Below, one piece after another: positions 15,638-26,044 of a stretch of 43,620 bases of DNA. A program made the translations under genes and the position numbers. The notes beneath the pieces were generated by a model that was not told the origin of the DNA, made no database searches, and worked only from the letters and a program-made list of their open reading frames with translations. Every line of letters begins with the position of its first letter. The first letter of the stretch is position 1. The DNA lies in NCBI GenBank assembly GCA_003140095.1, contig PLIU01000077.1, positions 1 through 43,620 on the forward strand. The letters run 5' to 3'. The stretch comes from Verrucomicrobiales bacterium. GTDB taxonomy: Bacteria > Verrucomicrobiota > Verrucomicrobiia > Limisphaerales > Palsa-1400.

Positions 15638-16426
15638 TCACGTGAGGCACTTTCGATGGGCGGGTTGCGCTCCTTGTTTTGGCGGCGGTTCCTCCGCAGC
15701 GAACGTTTCCATAACCGCCTGGAGCTTGTCCGGTTGGAGGAGGTCTCCCACGACTGGAAGGCCGTCCTGCATGGTTAAGGCCATTTTTTCGAGTCTGATT
15801 TCGGTGCCGGTACTAGCTGTAATCGCACTTGCTGCGGACCGAAAAGGTGACAGCGATGGGGCGAGCGGGATTGTCCTGGGATTGGAGGAGGAATTCAGGA
15901 ATTCCCCGTCTTGCTCCGGCTCCTGGCCTTGGATGTTGGCCGGCAGACCCAAGGGCGACTTGCCTATGGGGACGCCTGCGCGCAGGACGTTCTTGACCGT
16001 GTCCAGCAGCGCATCCAGGGCAAAAGGTTTCCACAGCGTGGCCGCACATGGAAGCGACAAGTTTTCGGCCGACTCGTGATCGGGCCAAGTTTCCGCGACA
16101 AGGACGACCGGCAGGTCCATACGGGCGGAACGCAGCTTCTTGATCAGTTCATCGCCGGTCAGGTTCGGCATCTCATTCTCGGTGATCAGAAGATTGTAGT
16201 GGCGGGCCTGAAGTGCCTCCCAGGCGGCCGCGCCATTTTCGGCGAGGTCCACGCGGCAGCCGGGACCAGCCAAAGCATCGGCGTAGAGAAGCCGAAGATC
16301 GCTGTTCTTGTCCACCACCAGAATGCGGCAGCGGGAATTTACCGGGCCTGGCGGTGGCGCGCCTTCCGGCGCAAGGGTTTGTGAATTTTTGTAGGTGTTC
16401 ATGGTGCGAGACACGGTGTTGCTCAT
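15638..16426 (-). CDS. Degenerate (pseudo-)receiver protein with uncharacterised C-terminal region
   Basis: A 262-aa protein from ATG 16426, which overlaps the kinase stop by ATGA; the track's N-extension is a shadow of the kinase gene. Residues about 35-160 form a CheY-like fold, but key positions have changed. The acidic pocket reads 'VVDKN' instead of 'DD', and the phospho-acceptor position reads 'LLITENEMPN', with Glu where Asp is expected. Only the switch Lys ('LWKPF') is standard. Ordinary phosphorylation is therefore unlikely, and Glu could mimic the active state. The last 90 residues are low-complexity and unknown. It is the final gene of the signalling operon and coupled to the kinase before it. 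Confidence 0.65.
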   Translation of the reverse strand: MSNTVSRTMNTYKNSQTLAPEGAPPPGPVNSRCRILVVDKNSDLRLLYADALAGPGCRVDLAENGAAAWEALQARHYNLLITENEMPNLTGDELIKKLRSARMDLPVVLVAETWPDHESAENLSLPCAATLWKPFALDALLDTVKNVLRAGVPIGKSPLGLPANIQGQEPEQDGEFLNSSSNPRTIPLAPSLSPFRSAASAITASTGTEIRLEKMALTMQDGLPVVGDLLQPDKLQAVMETFAAEEPPPKQGAQPAHRKCLT

Positions 16427-17739
16427 AGGTTGACTCCTTTCAATTGAATCCAGAATTTGCTGCCCTGGCCGACCTCCGATTCGACGCCCATCCGGCCGCC
16501 CATACGCTCCACCGCCTTGCGGACGATGGTCAGGCCCAGGCCCGTGCCTTCGTAGGCGGTGGGGTGGTCGATCCGAGCGAACATCTGGAAGATGCGGACC
16601 TGATCTTTTGGGGCGATGCCGATGCCGTTGTCCTCGACCCACAGCCGGACGTCCGCCCCCATGGCTTGGGCCCGGATTTTGACCCGGGGTTTGGCTCCCG
16701 GCACGATAAATTTGACGGCGTTGGTGAGCAGGTTGGAGAGGCATTGCACCAGGCCCACCTCGGTGCCCATGACTTTGGGCAGCGCGCCTTCGATTTGAAT
16801 TTCGACCTGGCCTGTCTGCAACTGCGGGTAAGTTTCGATGACTTGGCGGACCAAGGAGTCCAGATCAACTGCTTCGATTTTTACTTCGCCGCCGAGCACC
16901 ATGGTGTAGGCCAGCACTTCCTGAATCAAGGTGTCCAAGCGGTTTGCCGCCACGTCGATCTTTTCCAGATATTTGATTCCATCGGCGTCGAGTTGGGTCG
17001 AATGATCTTGCAAAAGAATCTCGGCGAAACCCCGCATGGCCGAAAGCGGAGAGCTCATATCATGGGAGACGCTGAAGGAAAAGGATTCCATTTCAGCGAT
17101 CGTTTGGCGAAGCTGAGCGGTGTGTTCGGCGACCTTTTGGCGCAACTCGGCGGCTTGCCGGCTGATTTCATCTTTGGCGGCGAACAATTCCTGCTCGACT
17201 TGCTTGCGCGCGGTAATGTCGCGCACGTTGCATTGGATGACGAGGTGCGTGCCTTCTTGATAGAGGTTGGCCTCCACTTCCACTTCGCGGGTCCGGCCCG
17301 TGCTGCTCTGGAGAGGCAATTCCTTGTAGCAGATAAAATTCTTCTTGCGCAAGACGCGAAACATCTCTTCACCGGCGTGCTGGTCTTTGAGCAGACCGAT
17401 TTCCCAAAGCTCCTTGCCCACAAACTCCTCCAGTGTGGAGCCGAGCAGTTCGATCATAAACGGATTGGCGTCCGTGATCTTGCGCGTGCCGGGATCGAGC
17501 AGCAGAACGCCGTCGCGCGCCGATTCAAATAGCCGGCGGCAACGCATCTCCGAAACGCGCAAGGCGGCCCGCGCTGCTTCCTCCAAAACCTCCACCGATG
17601 AGGGCACGCCGCCCAGAGGCAAGGCCGGGGCGGGTGGTTTGGAAATCCCGGCCCGTCCGGCGCCGCGGACTTTCTTGAGGGGGGCGGCCGTCGATTGGAG
17701 GAGGGACTTTTTATTATTCGCCAAATGGATCGTATGCAT
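16423..17739 (-). CDS. PAS-domain sensor histidine kinase
   Basis: A 438-aa, apparently soluble kinase. After a Pro/Ala-rich N-terminus comes one PAS domain ('RRLFESARDGVLLLDPGTRKITDAN', about 67-190, closed by 'IQCNVRDITARKQ'). A coiled coil and a HisKA box follow ('SFSVSHDMSSPL', phospho-accepting His near 230), then a HATPase_c domain with the N box 'LSNLLTNAVKF', 'DNGIGIAPKD' and 'GTGLGLTIV'. All catalytic motifs are intact. It precedes the pseudo-receiver with a 4-bp overlap. No membrane segment is seen, so the signal is probably internal. Its PAS resembles the first PAS of the kinase at 32605-34398, suggesting duplication. Confidence 0.85.
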   Translation of the reverse strand: MHTIHLANNKKSLLQSTAAPLKKVRGAGRAGISKPPAPALPLGGVPSSVEVLEEAARAALRVSEMRCRRLFESARDGVLLLDPGTRKITDANPFMIELLGSTLEEFVGKELWEIGLLKDQHAGEEMFRVLRKKNFICYKELPLQSSTGRTREVEVEANLYQEGTHLVIQCNVRDITARKQVEQELFAAKDEISRQAAELRQKVAEHTAQLRQTIAEMESFSFSVSHDMSSPLSAMRGFAEILLQDHSTQLDADGIKYLEKIDVAANRLDTLIQEVLAYTMVLGGEVKIEAVDLDSLVRQVIETYPQLQTGQVEIQIEGALPKVMGTEVGLVQCLSNLLTNAVKFIVPGAKPRVKIRAQAMGADVRLWVEDNGIGIAPKDQVRIFQMFARIDHPTAYEGTGLGLTIVRKAVERMGGRMGVESEVGQGSKFWIQLKGVNL

Positions 17740-17766
17740 AACAGCCTTTCTCTCTCTACGAGGTGT

Positions 17767-18900
<1,134 letters not shown>

Positions 18901-18909
18901 AAATTCTTT

Positions 18910-19314
18910 CTACCTTGGGCTGCTGGTTGTTTGACGCTCGCTGGCCGAGGCAATGAAGCGCGTGATGGTCTCCGCGAATGTTCGGGTTTGTATGGGCTTG
19001 GTCAGATAACCATCGCAGCCAGCACTGAGGGCAATTTCCTTGTCGCCCTTCATGGCGTGGGCGGAGTGTCCGACGACGGCCAGGTGGCGTGTGGCGGGGT
19101 TGGCTTTGAGAGCTTTGGCCGCGGCCAGTCCATCCATGCCGGGCAAACCCAAATCCATCAGCACCAGATCCGGGGAAATCTCCCGCGCCATCCGCAACCC
19201 TTCTTCAGCCGTCTGCGCCGAAAAAACAGCGAAGCCGTTTGCCAGCAACAGGTCGGTGGCCAGCTCAAGGTTTAGTAAGTTGTCCTCGACGATGAGTATT
19301 CTTTTTCGGGTCAT
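18910..19314 (-). CDS. Stand-alone CheY/DivK-like receiver
   Basis: A 134-aa single-domain response regulator. The acidic pair is in 'ILIVEDN', the phospho-acceptor Asp in 'LVLMDLGLPGMDG', a Ser in 'VGHSAHAM', and the Lys in 'LTKPI'. No output domain follows, so it would relay phosphate or bind a partner. It overlaps the end of the MASE1 hybrid kinase gene by 4 bp (ATGA), so it is translationally coupled and may receive phosphate from that kinase. It precedes the receiver-cyclase by 9 bp. Confidence 0.9.
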   Translation of the reverse strand: MTRKRILIVEDNLLNLELATDLLLANGFAVFSAQTAEEGLRMAREISPDLVLMDLGLPGMDGLAAAKALKANPATRHLAVVGHSAHAMKGDKEIALSAGCDGYLTKPIQTRTFAETITRFIASASERQTTSSPR

Positions 19315-22300
19315 GGGTTCGTTTCTGTTAAGAGGGCCTCGGCGCGCACGGTGTCAAGGCGTCCTAATTCGGCCAGCAGACTTCCGCGTTCCGTTTTGGA
19401 GGTGATGGCCTGCACGTGACCGGCCAAGCGTTGGCGTTCCTCCTCGCTGAGCACGGTGCCCGTTTGGATCAGAATGGGGATGTCTTTGGTGCGTAGTTGG
19501 GCGCGCAGTTGTTCCACGACTTTGGTCCCGTCGAATTCGGGCATGGTAAAATCCAGGATGATCACGTCCGGTTGATAAGTCGTGGCCAAGGCCACACCCT
19601 TGCGGCCATCCGGCGCGCGAAGAACGCGAAAACCTTCTTGCAGGAGGGTCGTGGTCAGCAGTTCCAGCAAAGCGGGCTCGTCGTCGATGATGAGGACCGT
19701 TTTGAGTTCTTTGCCGGCGGTTTTGTCCGAGCGGCGAATGGCGTCCACGAGCCTGGCACTCAACCGTTCATCGCCGCATAACCTGAATGCCGGCCTGCCA
19801 TCGCGATCAACGGAAAAAATGACCAGTGGGATCCTGGGCGGGATCTTTGAGCTGCACTTGAGCCATTCCTGTTCTCCATGGTGATCCGCGAGTTTTCGAT
19901 CGATCACAACCGCATAAAAGGATTTGGCCTTGACCGTGCGGACGATCGCCTCCATTTGCGGAATCACCTCAATACCATAACCAACACCGGTCAGATAATC
20001 GCCCGCCAGTTGTTCGCTTGCGGCATCGTTCGTCACGATCAAAACGAGTGGCCGGATGGTGTCCTCGCGCGAGTCGGTCTTGTCAGGAGTTGGAGGTGGC
20101 TTGGCCTCGGGATTTGGGAGGGGAATCAGGAAAGTGAAGATGCTGCCCTTGCCTTCGATGCCTTCGCTCTCCACCCAGATCCGCCCGCCATGCAGCTCGA
20201 TCAGCCTTTTGGTCAAGGCCAGCCCCAGGCCGGTACCTTGCTGCCGCCGGCCGTAGGAGGAGTCCACTTGTTCAAACTCTTTGAAAACGCGCGCCTGATC
20301 GCGCGCTTGAATTCCGATGCCGGTGTCGGTGACCGCCACGCGCAGGGCCTCACCCGCCAGCGCAATGTTCGACGCTGCCCTGGCATCTCCGTTGGCTTCG
20401 TTTTGGAAAGCGGCCGTCACGGTTACTCTTCCGCCATCCGGGGTGAACTTGATAGCGTTGCTGAGCAGGTTGTACATGACCTGCTTGAACTTCGCTTCGT
20501 CAGCGTAGAGCACGGGAAGGTTTGCCCCGACTTCAAACTCAAGGCTGATGCCCTTCTTGTTGGCCAGCGTCTTAACAATCGTTTGCACCTCGTGCAACGC
20601 TTTGGTGACGGCGAACGTATTGCGCATCAACTCCACCCGGCCTGCCTCCACCTTGGCCAGGTCGAGAATGTCATTGATGAGCTGGAGCAGGTGGCGTCCG
20701 CTGCTGAGAATGTTGTTGCTGTATTTGAGTTGCCGGACGTTCAGATCGCCAAAAGTTTTGTCGGAGAGGATTTCCGAAAAGCCGATGATGGCATTGAGCG
20801 GGGTGCGCAGCTCGTGGCTCATGTTGGCGAGGAACTGGCTCTTGGCGAGGTTGGCGGATTCGGCCGCTTCCTTGGTGTGCTGAGCGGCGGCTTCGGCCAG
20901 GCGGCGCTGCGTGACGTCCAGAAAAATGCCGTCGGCACACCTGATGCCCTGGCGTGGCTGCGTGGTCAGCGCCCGGTCATGCAACCAGATCCACTGGCCG
21001 TCTTTCCGGCAGATCTGGTATTCCACGTCGAACTTTTCGCCATCGGAGAAAAGTTTCTGGTAGGCGTGGCTGACATGCTTGGCGTCTTGCGGATGGATCC
21101 GATCCAACCAAAGCTGCCCGCTTTGCTCAAGAAGTTCCGCGGAACTGTAACCCAGCACCTTGACGGCATTGCCGCTGATATAAAGCAGTTCCCGGTTGAG
21201 ATCGGCGGTCCAAACCACGTCCGGAATATGATCAATGAGCGAACGGTGTTTTTCCTCACTGGCCCGCAAGGCCTGGTCGGATTGCTTGCGTTGCGTGATG
21301 TCCTGAATGACAGCCTGGAACTCCCGCGTATCGTCTTTTTCTTGAAACAAGCGCCGGATCCGGTATTGATGCCACACGAGCTGGTCGTCAGGCGAATGCA
21401 GGCGGTGATCAAACGAAACGACCGGTTCATCTGCCGGCAAAGAGTTGATGTAGCTCAGCGGAACGGCGGCATCCTCCTCGGAGAGGGTTTGAAAGAAGTT
21501 AGTTCCGATCAGCTCCTCGCGGCTTTTGGCATGGAAGCGGCAGAAAGTATCATTGACAAAAGTGAGCAAACCGTCCGGCTTGAACCGGCAAATCAAATCC
21601 GTCTGGTCTTCCACCACCGCCCGAAAACGCTTTTCGCTGACCGAGACCGCGCGTTCCGCCGCACGGCGTTCGGTCGCCGCCGCCGCCAGGAGCATATTAG
21701 TGACCGCCAGAATCCCGATGTAACTGCCGATGAGCATCAGACTGTCCTTCTCCGTATTGGTGACGAAGGGCCCTCGTGCGTGGAGGAGTGAATAGATGGC
21801 CAGCGCCGAGACCAGCAAGGTTCCGGCAGTGGCGCCGCGCGGGCCAAAGCGCAATGCACCCCAGACCAGAAAAGGAAACGGCAAATAGGCCAGCGGATAA
21901 TTTTGAATCCCATAGACAAACCATGAATTGAAGGAAAACAGGGTGCCGCCGACCAAACCTGCGCCGCAGATGACGGCTTCGGCAATCAGCCTGGCGTTCC
22001 AGCGGGTGGCCGTGGGCGTGGCCCAAGTGATGAGGAAGGGCGCGACCACCAGCCCGGCCAGCGCATTGGGCACCCACCACACCAGCGTCATGGGAAATAA
22101 ATTGTCCCATGCCACCGCCCCACCGTAGGCGAGACTGACGACGTTGAAGGCGGCATTGACCGTGGTGCCCAGAAAACAGGCCAGCCCAATGTAGGCGGTC
22201 ACGTCCCGAGTGCGTTCCATCGCATTGTCGAAAGCGGTGATTCTTTTGAGCAGGAAAGTGCAGACGATGGCGCCCATGGTATTGCCAATGGCCGTACCGA

Positions 22301-22553
22301 GGGTGAAGAATCCAAAGGGCCTTCCATCCATGGTCGAAAATAGAATCGCTCCCAAAGCCACGCCAGGCCAGAATCGGTAACCGAAGAGCAGAATGGCGGC
22401 CAGCGCGATGCCCGCCGGCGGCCAGACCAGGACCACACTGCCGGAAAGAAAAGTGGTTTTCTTGCCGACCAATCCGCCCACGAAATAAAGGGCGATGAGA
22501 ACGACCACGCGTGTGGAGGCCGAGAGTTTTTGGTTCTGTATCCATTTAACCAT
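19311..22553 (-). CDS. MASE1-PAS-PAS hybrid histidine kinase with two receivers
   Basis: A 1080-aa membrane kinase. Residues about 10-290 form a MASE1 sensory region with about eight hydrophobic helices ('VVLVWPPAGIALAAILLFGYRFWPGV'). Two PAS domains follow ('RAVVEDQTDLICRF' and 'HRSLIDHIPDVVW'), then HisKA ('FLANMSHELRTPLNAI'), then HATPase ('NLLSNAIKFTPDGG', 'DTGIGI', 'GTGLGLALT'). Two receivers end the protein. The first lacks the acidic pair ('LIVTND') and the Lys, so it is probably inactive, although an Asp is kept in 'VVIDRKL'. The second is standard ('LIIDDEP', 'VIILDFTMPEFDG'). It is coupled to the CheY-like gene downstream and lies 2 bp after the broken hybrid kinase. Confidence 0.9.
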   Translation of the reverse strand: MVKWIQNQKLSASTRVVVLIALYFVGGLVGKKTTFLSGSVVLVWPPAGIALAAILLFGYRFWPGVALGAILFSTMDGRPFGFFTLGTAIGNTMGAIVCTFLLKRITAFDNAMERTRDVTAYIGLACFLGTTVNAAFNVVSLAYGGAVAWDNLFPMTLVWWVPNALAGLVVAPFLITWATPTATRWNARLIAEAVICGAGLVGGTLFSFNSWFVYGIQNYPLAYLPFPFLVWGALRFGPRGATAGTLLVSALAIYSLLHARGPFVTNTEKDSLMLIGSYIGILAVTNMLLAAAATERRAAERAVSVSEKRFRAVVEDQTDLICRFKPDGLLTFVNDTFCRFHAKSREELIGTNFFQTLSEEDAAVPLSYINSLPADEPVVSFDHRLHSPDDQLVWHQYRIRRLFQEKDDTREFQAVIQDITQRKQSDQALRASEEKHRSLIDHIPDVVWTADLNRELLYISGNAVKVLGYSSAELLEQSGQLWLDRIHPQDAKHVSHAYQKLFSDGEKFDVEYQICRKDGQWIWLHDRALTTQPRQGIRCADGIFLDVTQRRLAEAAAQHTKEAAESANLAKSQFLANMSHELRTPLNAIIGFSEILSDKTFGDLNVRQLKYSNNILSSGRHLLQLINDILDLAKVEAGRVELMRNTFAVTKALHEVQTIVKTLANKKGISLEFEVGANLPVLYADEAKFKQVMYNLLSNAIKFTPDGGRVTVTAAFQNEANGDARAASNIALAGEALRVAVTDTGIGIQARDQARVFKEFEQVDSSYGRRQQGTGLGLALTKRLIELHGGRIWVESEGIEGKGSIFTFLIPLPNPEAKPPPTPDKTDSREDTIRPLVLIVTNDAASEQLAGDYLTGVGYGIEVIPQMEAIVRTVKAKSFYAVVIDRKLADHHGEQEWLKCSSKIPPRIPLVIFSVDRDGRPAFRLCGDERLSARLVDAIRRSDKTAGKELKTVLIIDDEPALLELLTTTLLQEGFRVLRAPDGRKGVALATTYQPDVIILDFTMPEFDGTKVVEQLRAQLRTKDIPILIQTGTVLSEEERQRLAGHVQAITSKTERGSLLAELGRLDTVRAEALLTETNP

Positions 22554-22555
22554 GA

Positions 22556-25500
22556 TCAGTCCCTGGGTACTCCTGGCTTGGAGGAGATTCTCGTTAATCC
22601 AAATGTGGTCGGCGCGGCGTCCAACCTCGGAGGGCGCGGTTGATCGAGCACTTCGCGCAATTTATGCGCCAGCGCGGAGGGCGTGAACGGTTTTTGGAGG
22701 AGGGCCACGCCTTTGTCCAACATGCCTTGATGGACGATGGCATTCTCGGTGTAGGCGGAGGTGAAAAGAATCCGAGTGTGCGGATACAATACCTGGACAC
22801 GGTCCGCCAATTCCTTGCCGCTCATGTGGGGCATGACGACATCGGTAAACAAGGCATCGATGTGTCCGGTAGTGGCCTGCCGTTTGAGGCTCAAGGCTTC
22901 GATGCCGTTGGCCGCCGACAAAACCGTGTAACCCAGCCGCTTTAACAATGTCCCCGCCATCTCGCGCAAAGCGGGATCGTCCTCGACCAGCAGAATGGTT
23001 TCGGTTCCGCGGGGCAAATCAGGGGAATTCAGACGTGGCATGGGAATCTTGGCCTGGTGTTGTGCTTGGGGCAGATAAATTTTGAAGGTGGCGCCACGGC
23101 CTTGTTCGCTATAGACGCTGATGTGACCGCCGCTTTGTTTGACGATCCCGTAACAGGTGGACAATCCCAAACCCGAGCCCTGGCCCACCTCTTTGGTGGA
23201 GAAAAACGGTTCGAATGCCCGCGCCTTGACTTCCTCGCTCATGCCCGCGCCGGTGTCGGTGATGGCGAGCATGACATAGTCGCCCGCGCACAATTCTGGA
23301 TAACGGCCCACGCTTTCCTGCTCGAAGGAGACGTTGCTGGTTTCCAAAGTGAGTTTGCCGCCGTTGGGCATGGCGTCGCGCGCGTTCATGGCCATGTTCA
23401 TGATGACCTGTTCAATCTGTCCGGCGTCCGCATGGACCATTTTGAGGCCCGGGCCTGGACGGAGCTGGGTGTCCACATCAGCGCCCATGAGTTGGCCAAA
23501 AATCCCTTGCATACTGGCCATGACCTGGTTCAGATCCAGGCTTTCCGGCTGAAGAATCTGCTTGCGGCCATAGGCCAGGAGTTGCCGTGTGAGCGCGGCG
23601 GCACGGACGGCGGCCCGGATGATTTCGGTCGCACTTTTGGACTGCGGACTGCCCGCGGGAAGATCGCCCAGGAGCAATTCACTCTGGCCGATGATGGCCG
23701 TGAGGATGCTGTTGAACTCATGCGCGACACCGCCGGCCAATTTGCCGACGGTTTCCATTCTCTGAGATTGGAATAACTGGGCTTCGAATTGTTTGCGCCT
23801 GGTAATATCGCTGGCGATGCCCGTCAATCGAATGACCTTGCCCGTGGCATCGCGGACTTGAAACCCGCACTGTGTATCCAGCGCATCTCGCCGCCCGGGT
23901 GTGCGATTCGAAACTCCTCGCTCACGCTCTGCTCGCCGGCGATGAGCCGTGCAAAACTAGCCAAGACGCGCTCACGCTCCGCCAGCGGTATGGCGTCGGA
24001 CCACACTCGCGCATTGGCGTAAAGGCTTTCCACGGAATGGCCCCAAATCCGCGCAAAGGCTGGACTGACATAATGGACTTGTTGCATGTCAGGGGATGTT
24101 ATCCAGAATACGTCGCTGATGTTTTCAGCCAACTGGCCGAATTTCTCATTGCTTTCCAGCAAGGCATTCTCGGTCTGCTTGCGCGCGGTGATGTCGCGAA
24201 AGGTCCAGATTCTGCCGTAGCATTTGCCATCTTGGCCGACAACGGGAGAGGAATACCGGTCCAGAATCGTTCCGTCCCGAAGCTCCATCTCATCGCGGCT
24301 GACCTCAATCGGGTGAGCATAAAGGTGGAGAATCTTTTCGATGAACGGCTCTGGAATTTTAATCATGCTTGCGACCCACCGGAGCCGGTTGTCGCCGGCT
24401 CCCTGCTCCGCGAAGTGCGGGGGCATGTTGAACAAGTCAACAAAACGCTGGTTTTGGAGAATCGTCTTGCGATCCTGGTCAACGATCAAAATCCCGTCCA
24501 GAGTCGAATTCACCTGGGCCTCAAGGAGCGCGGTCTTGCACCGCAACTGCTCCTCCGCCCGTGCGCTCGATGCCCACGGCGATGTTTCTGGAGACGGAGG
24601 CCAACGCTTGCAGGGCCGTTTGGGTAAGAGAGTGACGAGCGAACATCGCCACCACACCGAGCAAACGATCATCCACCACCAGAGGATAACCGGCAAAGGC
24701 GACTATGCCTTCGCGTTTGGCCCATTCCTGATCGTTGACGCGCGGATCGCCCACCACCTGGTTGGTCATATGCGGCATGCGTTCTTGCGCAATGAGTCCG
24801 ATCTTGAATTTGCCGACGGGCACGCGTCCATGCGGGCCGTTGAGGTGCGTGTAGAGGCCGGCACTGGCCTGCAGCTCCAGCATCTGCTCCCGTTCATTGA
24901 GCGTCCAAACGCGCGCGAACGCCGTGTCCAAATGTCGCACGATGGCTTCACTGCACAGCCGAAGCATTTCCGCCAAAGTTCCGCCCCGTGTGAGGGCCGT
25001 GCCGACATCCACTTCCAGCCCCGCCAACTGCGCTCGTTCCTGCAACGCCTCTTCGGTTCGTTTGCGCGCGGTGATGTCGTGCTGGACGGCGACAAAGTGC
25101 GTGGTGTTTCCGCCGGCGCCGCGGATGGGTGCGATTTGCCATTCCAGGTAAAATTCCTCCCCGCCCTTACGGTAATTGATGCCTTCGCCTTCAAAGGCTT
25201 CGCCGCGTTGGAGGGTTCGACGGAGCCGGCTCAAGACGGTTGGGTCCGTGCGCGGCCCTTGTAGGATGCGAGGTGTATTGCCAATGGCTTCCTCAGCCGA
25301 ATAGCCAGTCATCTTGGTGAAGGCGGGATTGACGAAAAGGATTTTTGGCCCCGGCAAATCGAGTTGCGCATCTGTGATGACGATGGACTCCTTGGACTGT
25401 TCGACGGCGGATCCGAGCAAGCGCAATGATTCTTCGGCGCGACAGTGTTCGACCACTTCGGTCTCCAGGGCGTGATTGGTGTGTTGCAACTCGTGGGTGC

Positions 25501-26044
25501 GCTCGGCGACGCGGCTCTCCAACTCTTCCATTTTACGCCGGAATTGCGCGTGCAACCACCATTTCTCCGTGAGCGCGTTGGCTAATTGGGAGGCTTCGAC
25601 AGTGTCGAAGGGCTTTTTGAGAATGAGCAACCCGTCGCGACGGCCAAGCTTTTCAAACATCTCACCCCATGAATAATCGGAGTAGGCGGTGCAGAGGACC
25701 ACTTGCAGGTCGGAGTCCAACTCCCAAATCTGCCTGGTTGTTTCCACCCCGTCCCAGCCAGGCGGAATGCGCACGTCCACAAAGGCCATGGCGTAAGGGC
25801 GCCCTGCGGCCAGGGCCTTTTTGACCATCAGCACGCCCTCTTGTCCCTGATAGGCCGAGTCCACTTCAAACTGGGTTTGCGGCGCCGCCGCCTTGGCATC
25901 TCCAAACACGGCCACCTCCGTAAGGTCCAAGGCCGCGGCCGTGGCGTCGCCAGGCGACAAAATCTTTCGAAAATCATCGTGAATGGCGCGATTGTCATCA
26001 ATGACCAGCACGCGCCGGTTTTTGTCGGCTGGCTCAAGATTCAT
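22556..26044 (-). pseudogene. Very large hybrid kinase (REC-PAS-GAF-PAS-PAS-HisKA-HATPase-REC) broken by two frameshifts
   Basis: The three track ORFs 24521-26107, 23824-24696 and 22556-23827 are pieces of one gene of about 1160 codons starting at ATG 26044 (ribosome site GGGAG). Piece 1 holds a receiver ('VLVIDDNRAIHDDF', 'AFVDVRIPPGWDG', 'LKKPF'), PAS and GAF. Near 24562 the natural frame moves ('GIER' then 'RAEEQLRCKTALLEAQ'). Piece 2 holds two PAS domains. Near 23873 it moves again ('RWIH' then 'QCGFQVRDATGKVIRLTGIASDITRR'). Piece 3 is HisKA ('GGVAHEFNSILTAI'), HATPase ('GSGLGLSTCYGIV') and a normal receiver ('LLVEDDP', 'ALFTDVVMPHMSG', 'LQKPF'). Each shift needs one indel. As read, no kinase is made from the first start. 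Genuine decay and sequencing error are both possible. Confidence 0.8.

Noticed and set aside
16427-16744. N-terminal extension of the pseudo-receiver ORF
   Set aside because: Out-of-frame reading of the kinase 3' end; composition is Arg/Pro/Gly-rich and the ATG at 16426 fits the ATGA coupling.
19878-21791. 637-aa plus-strand ORF
   Set aside because: It is the antisense shadow of the MASE1 hybrid kinase; the minus strand carries clear catalytic motifs and this frame has none.
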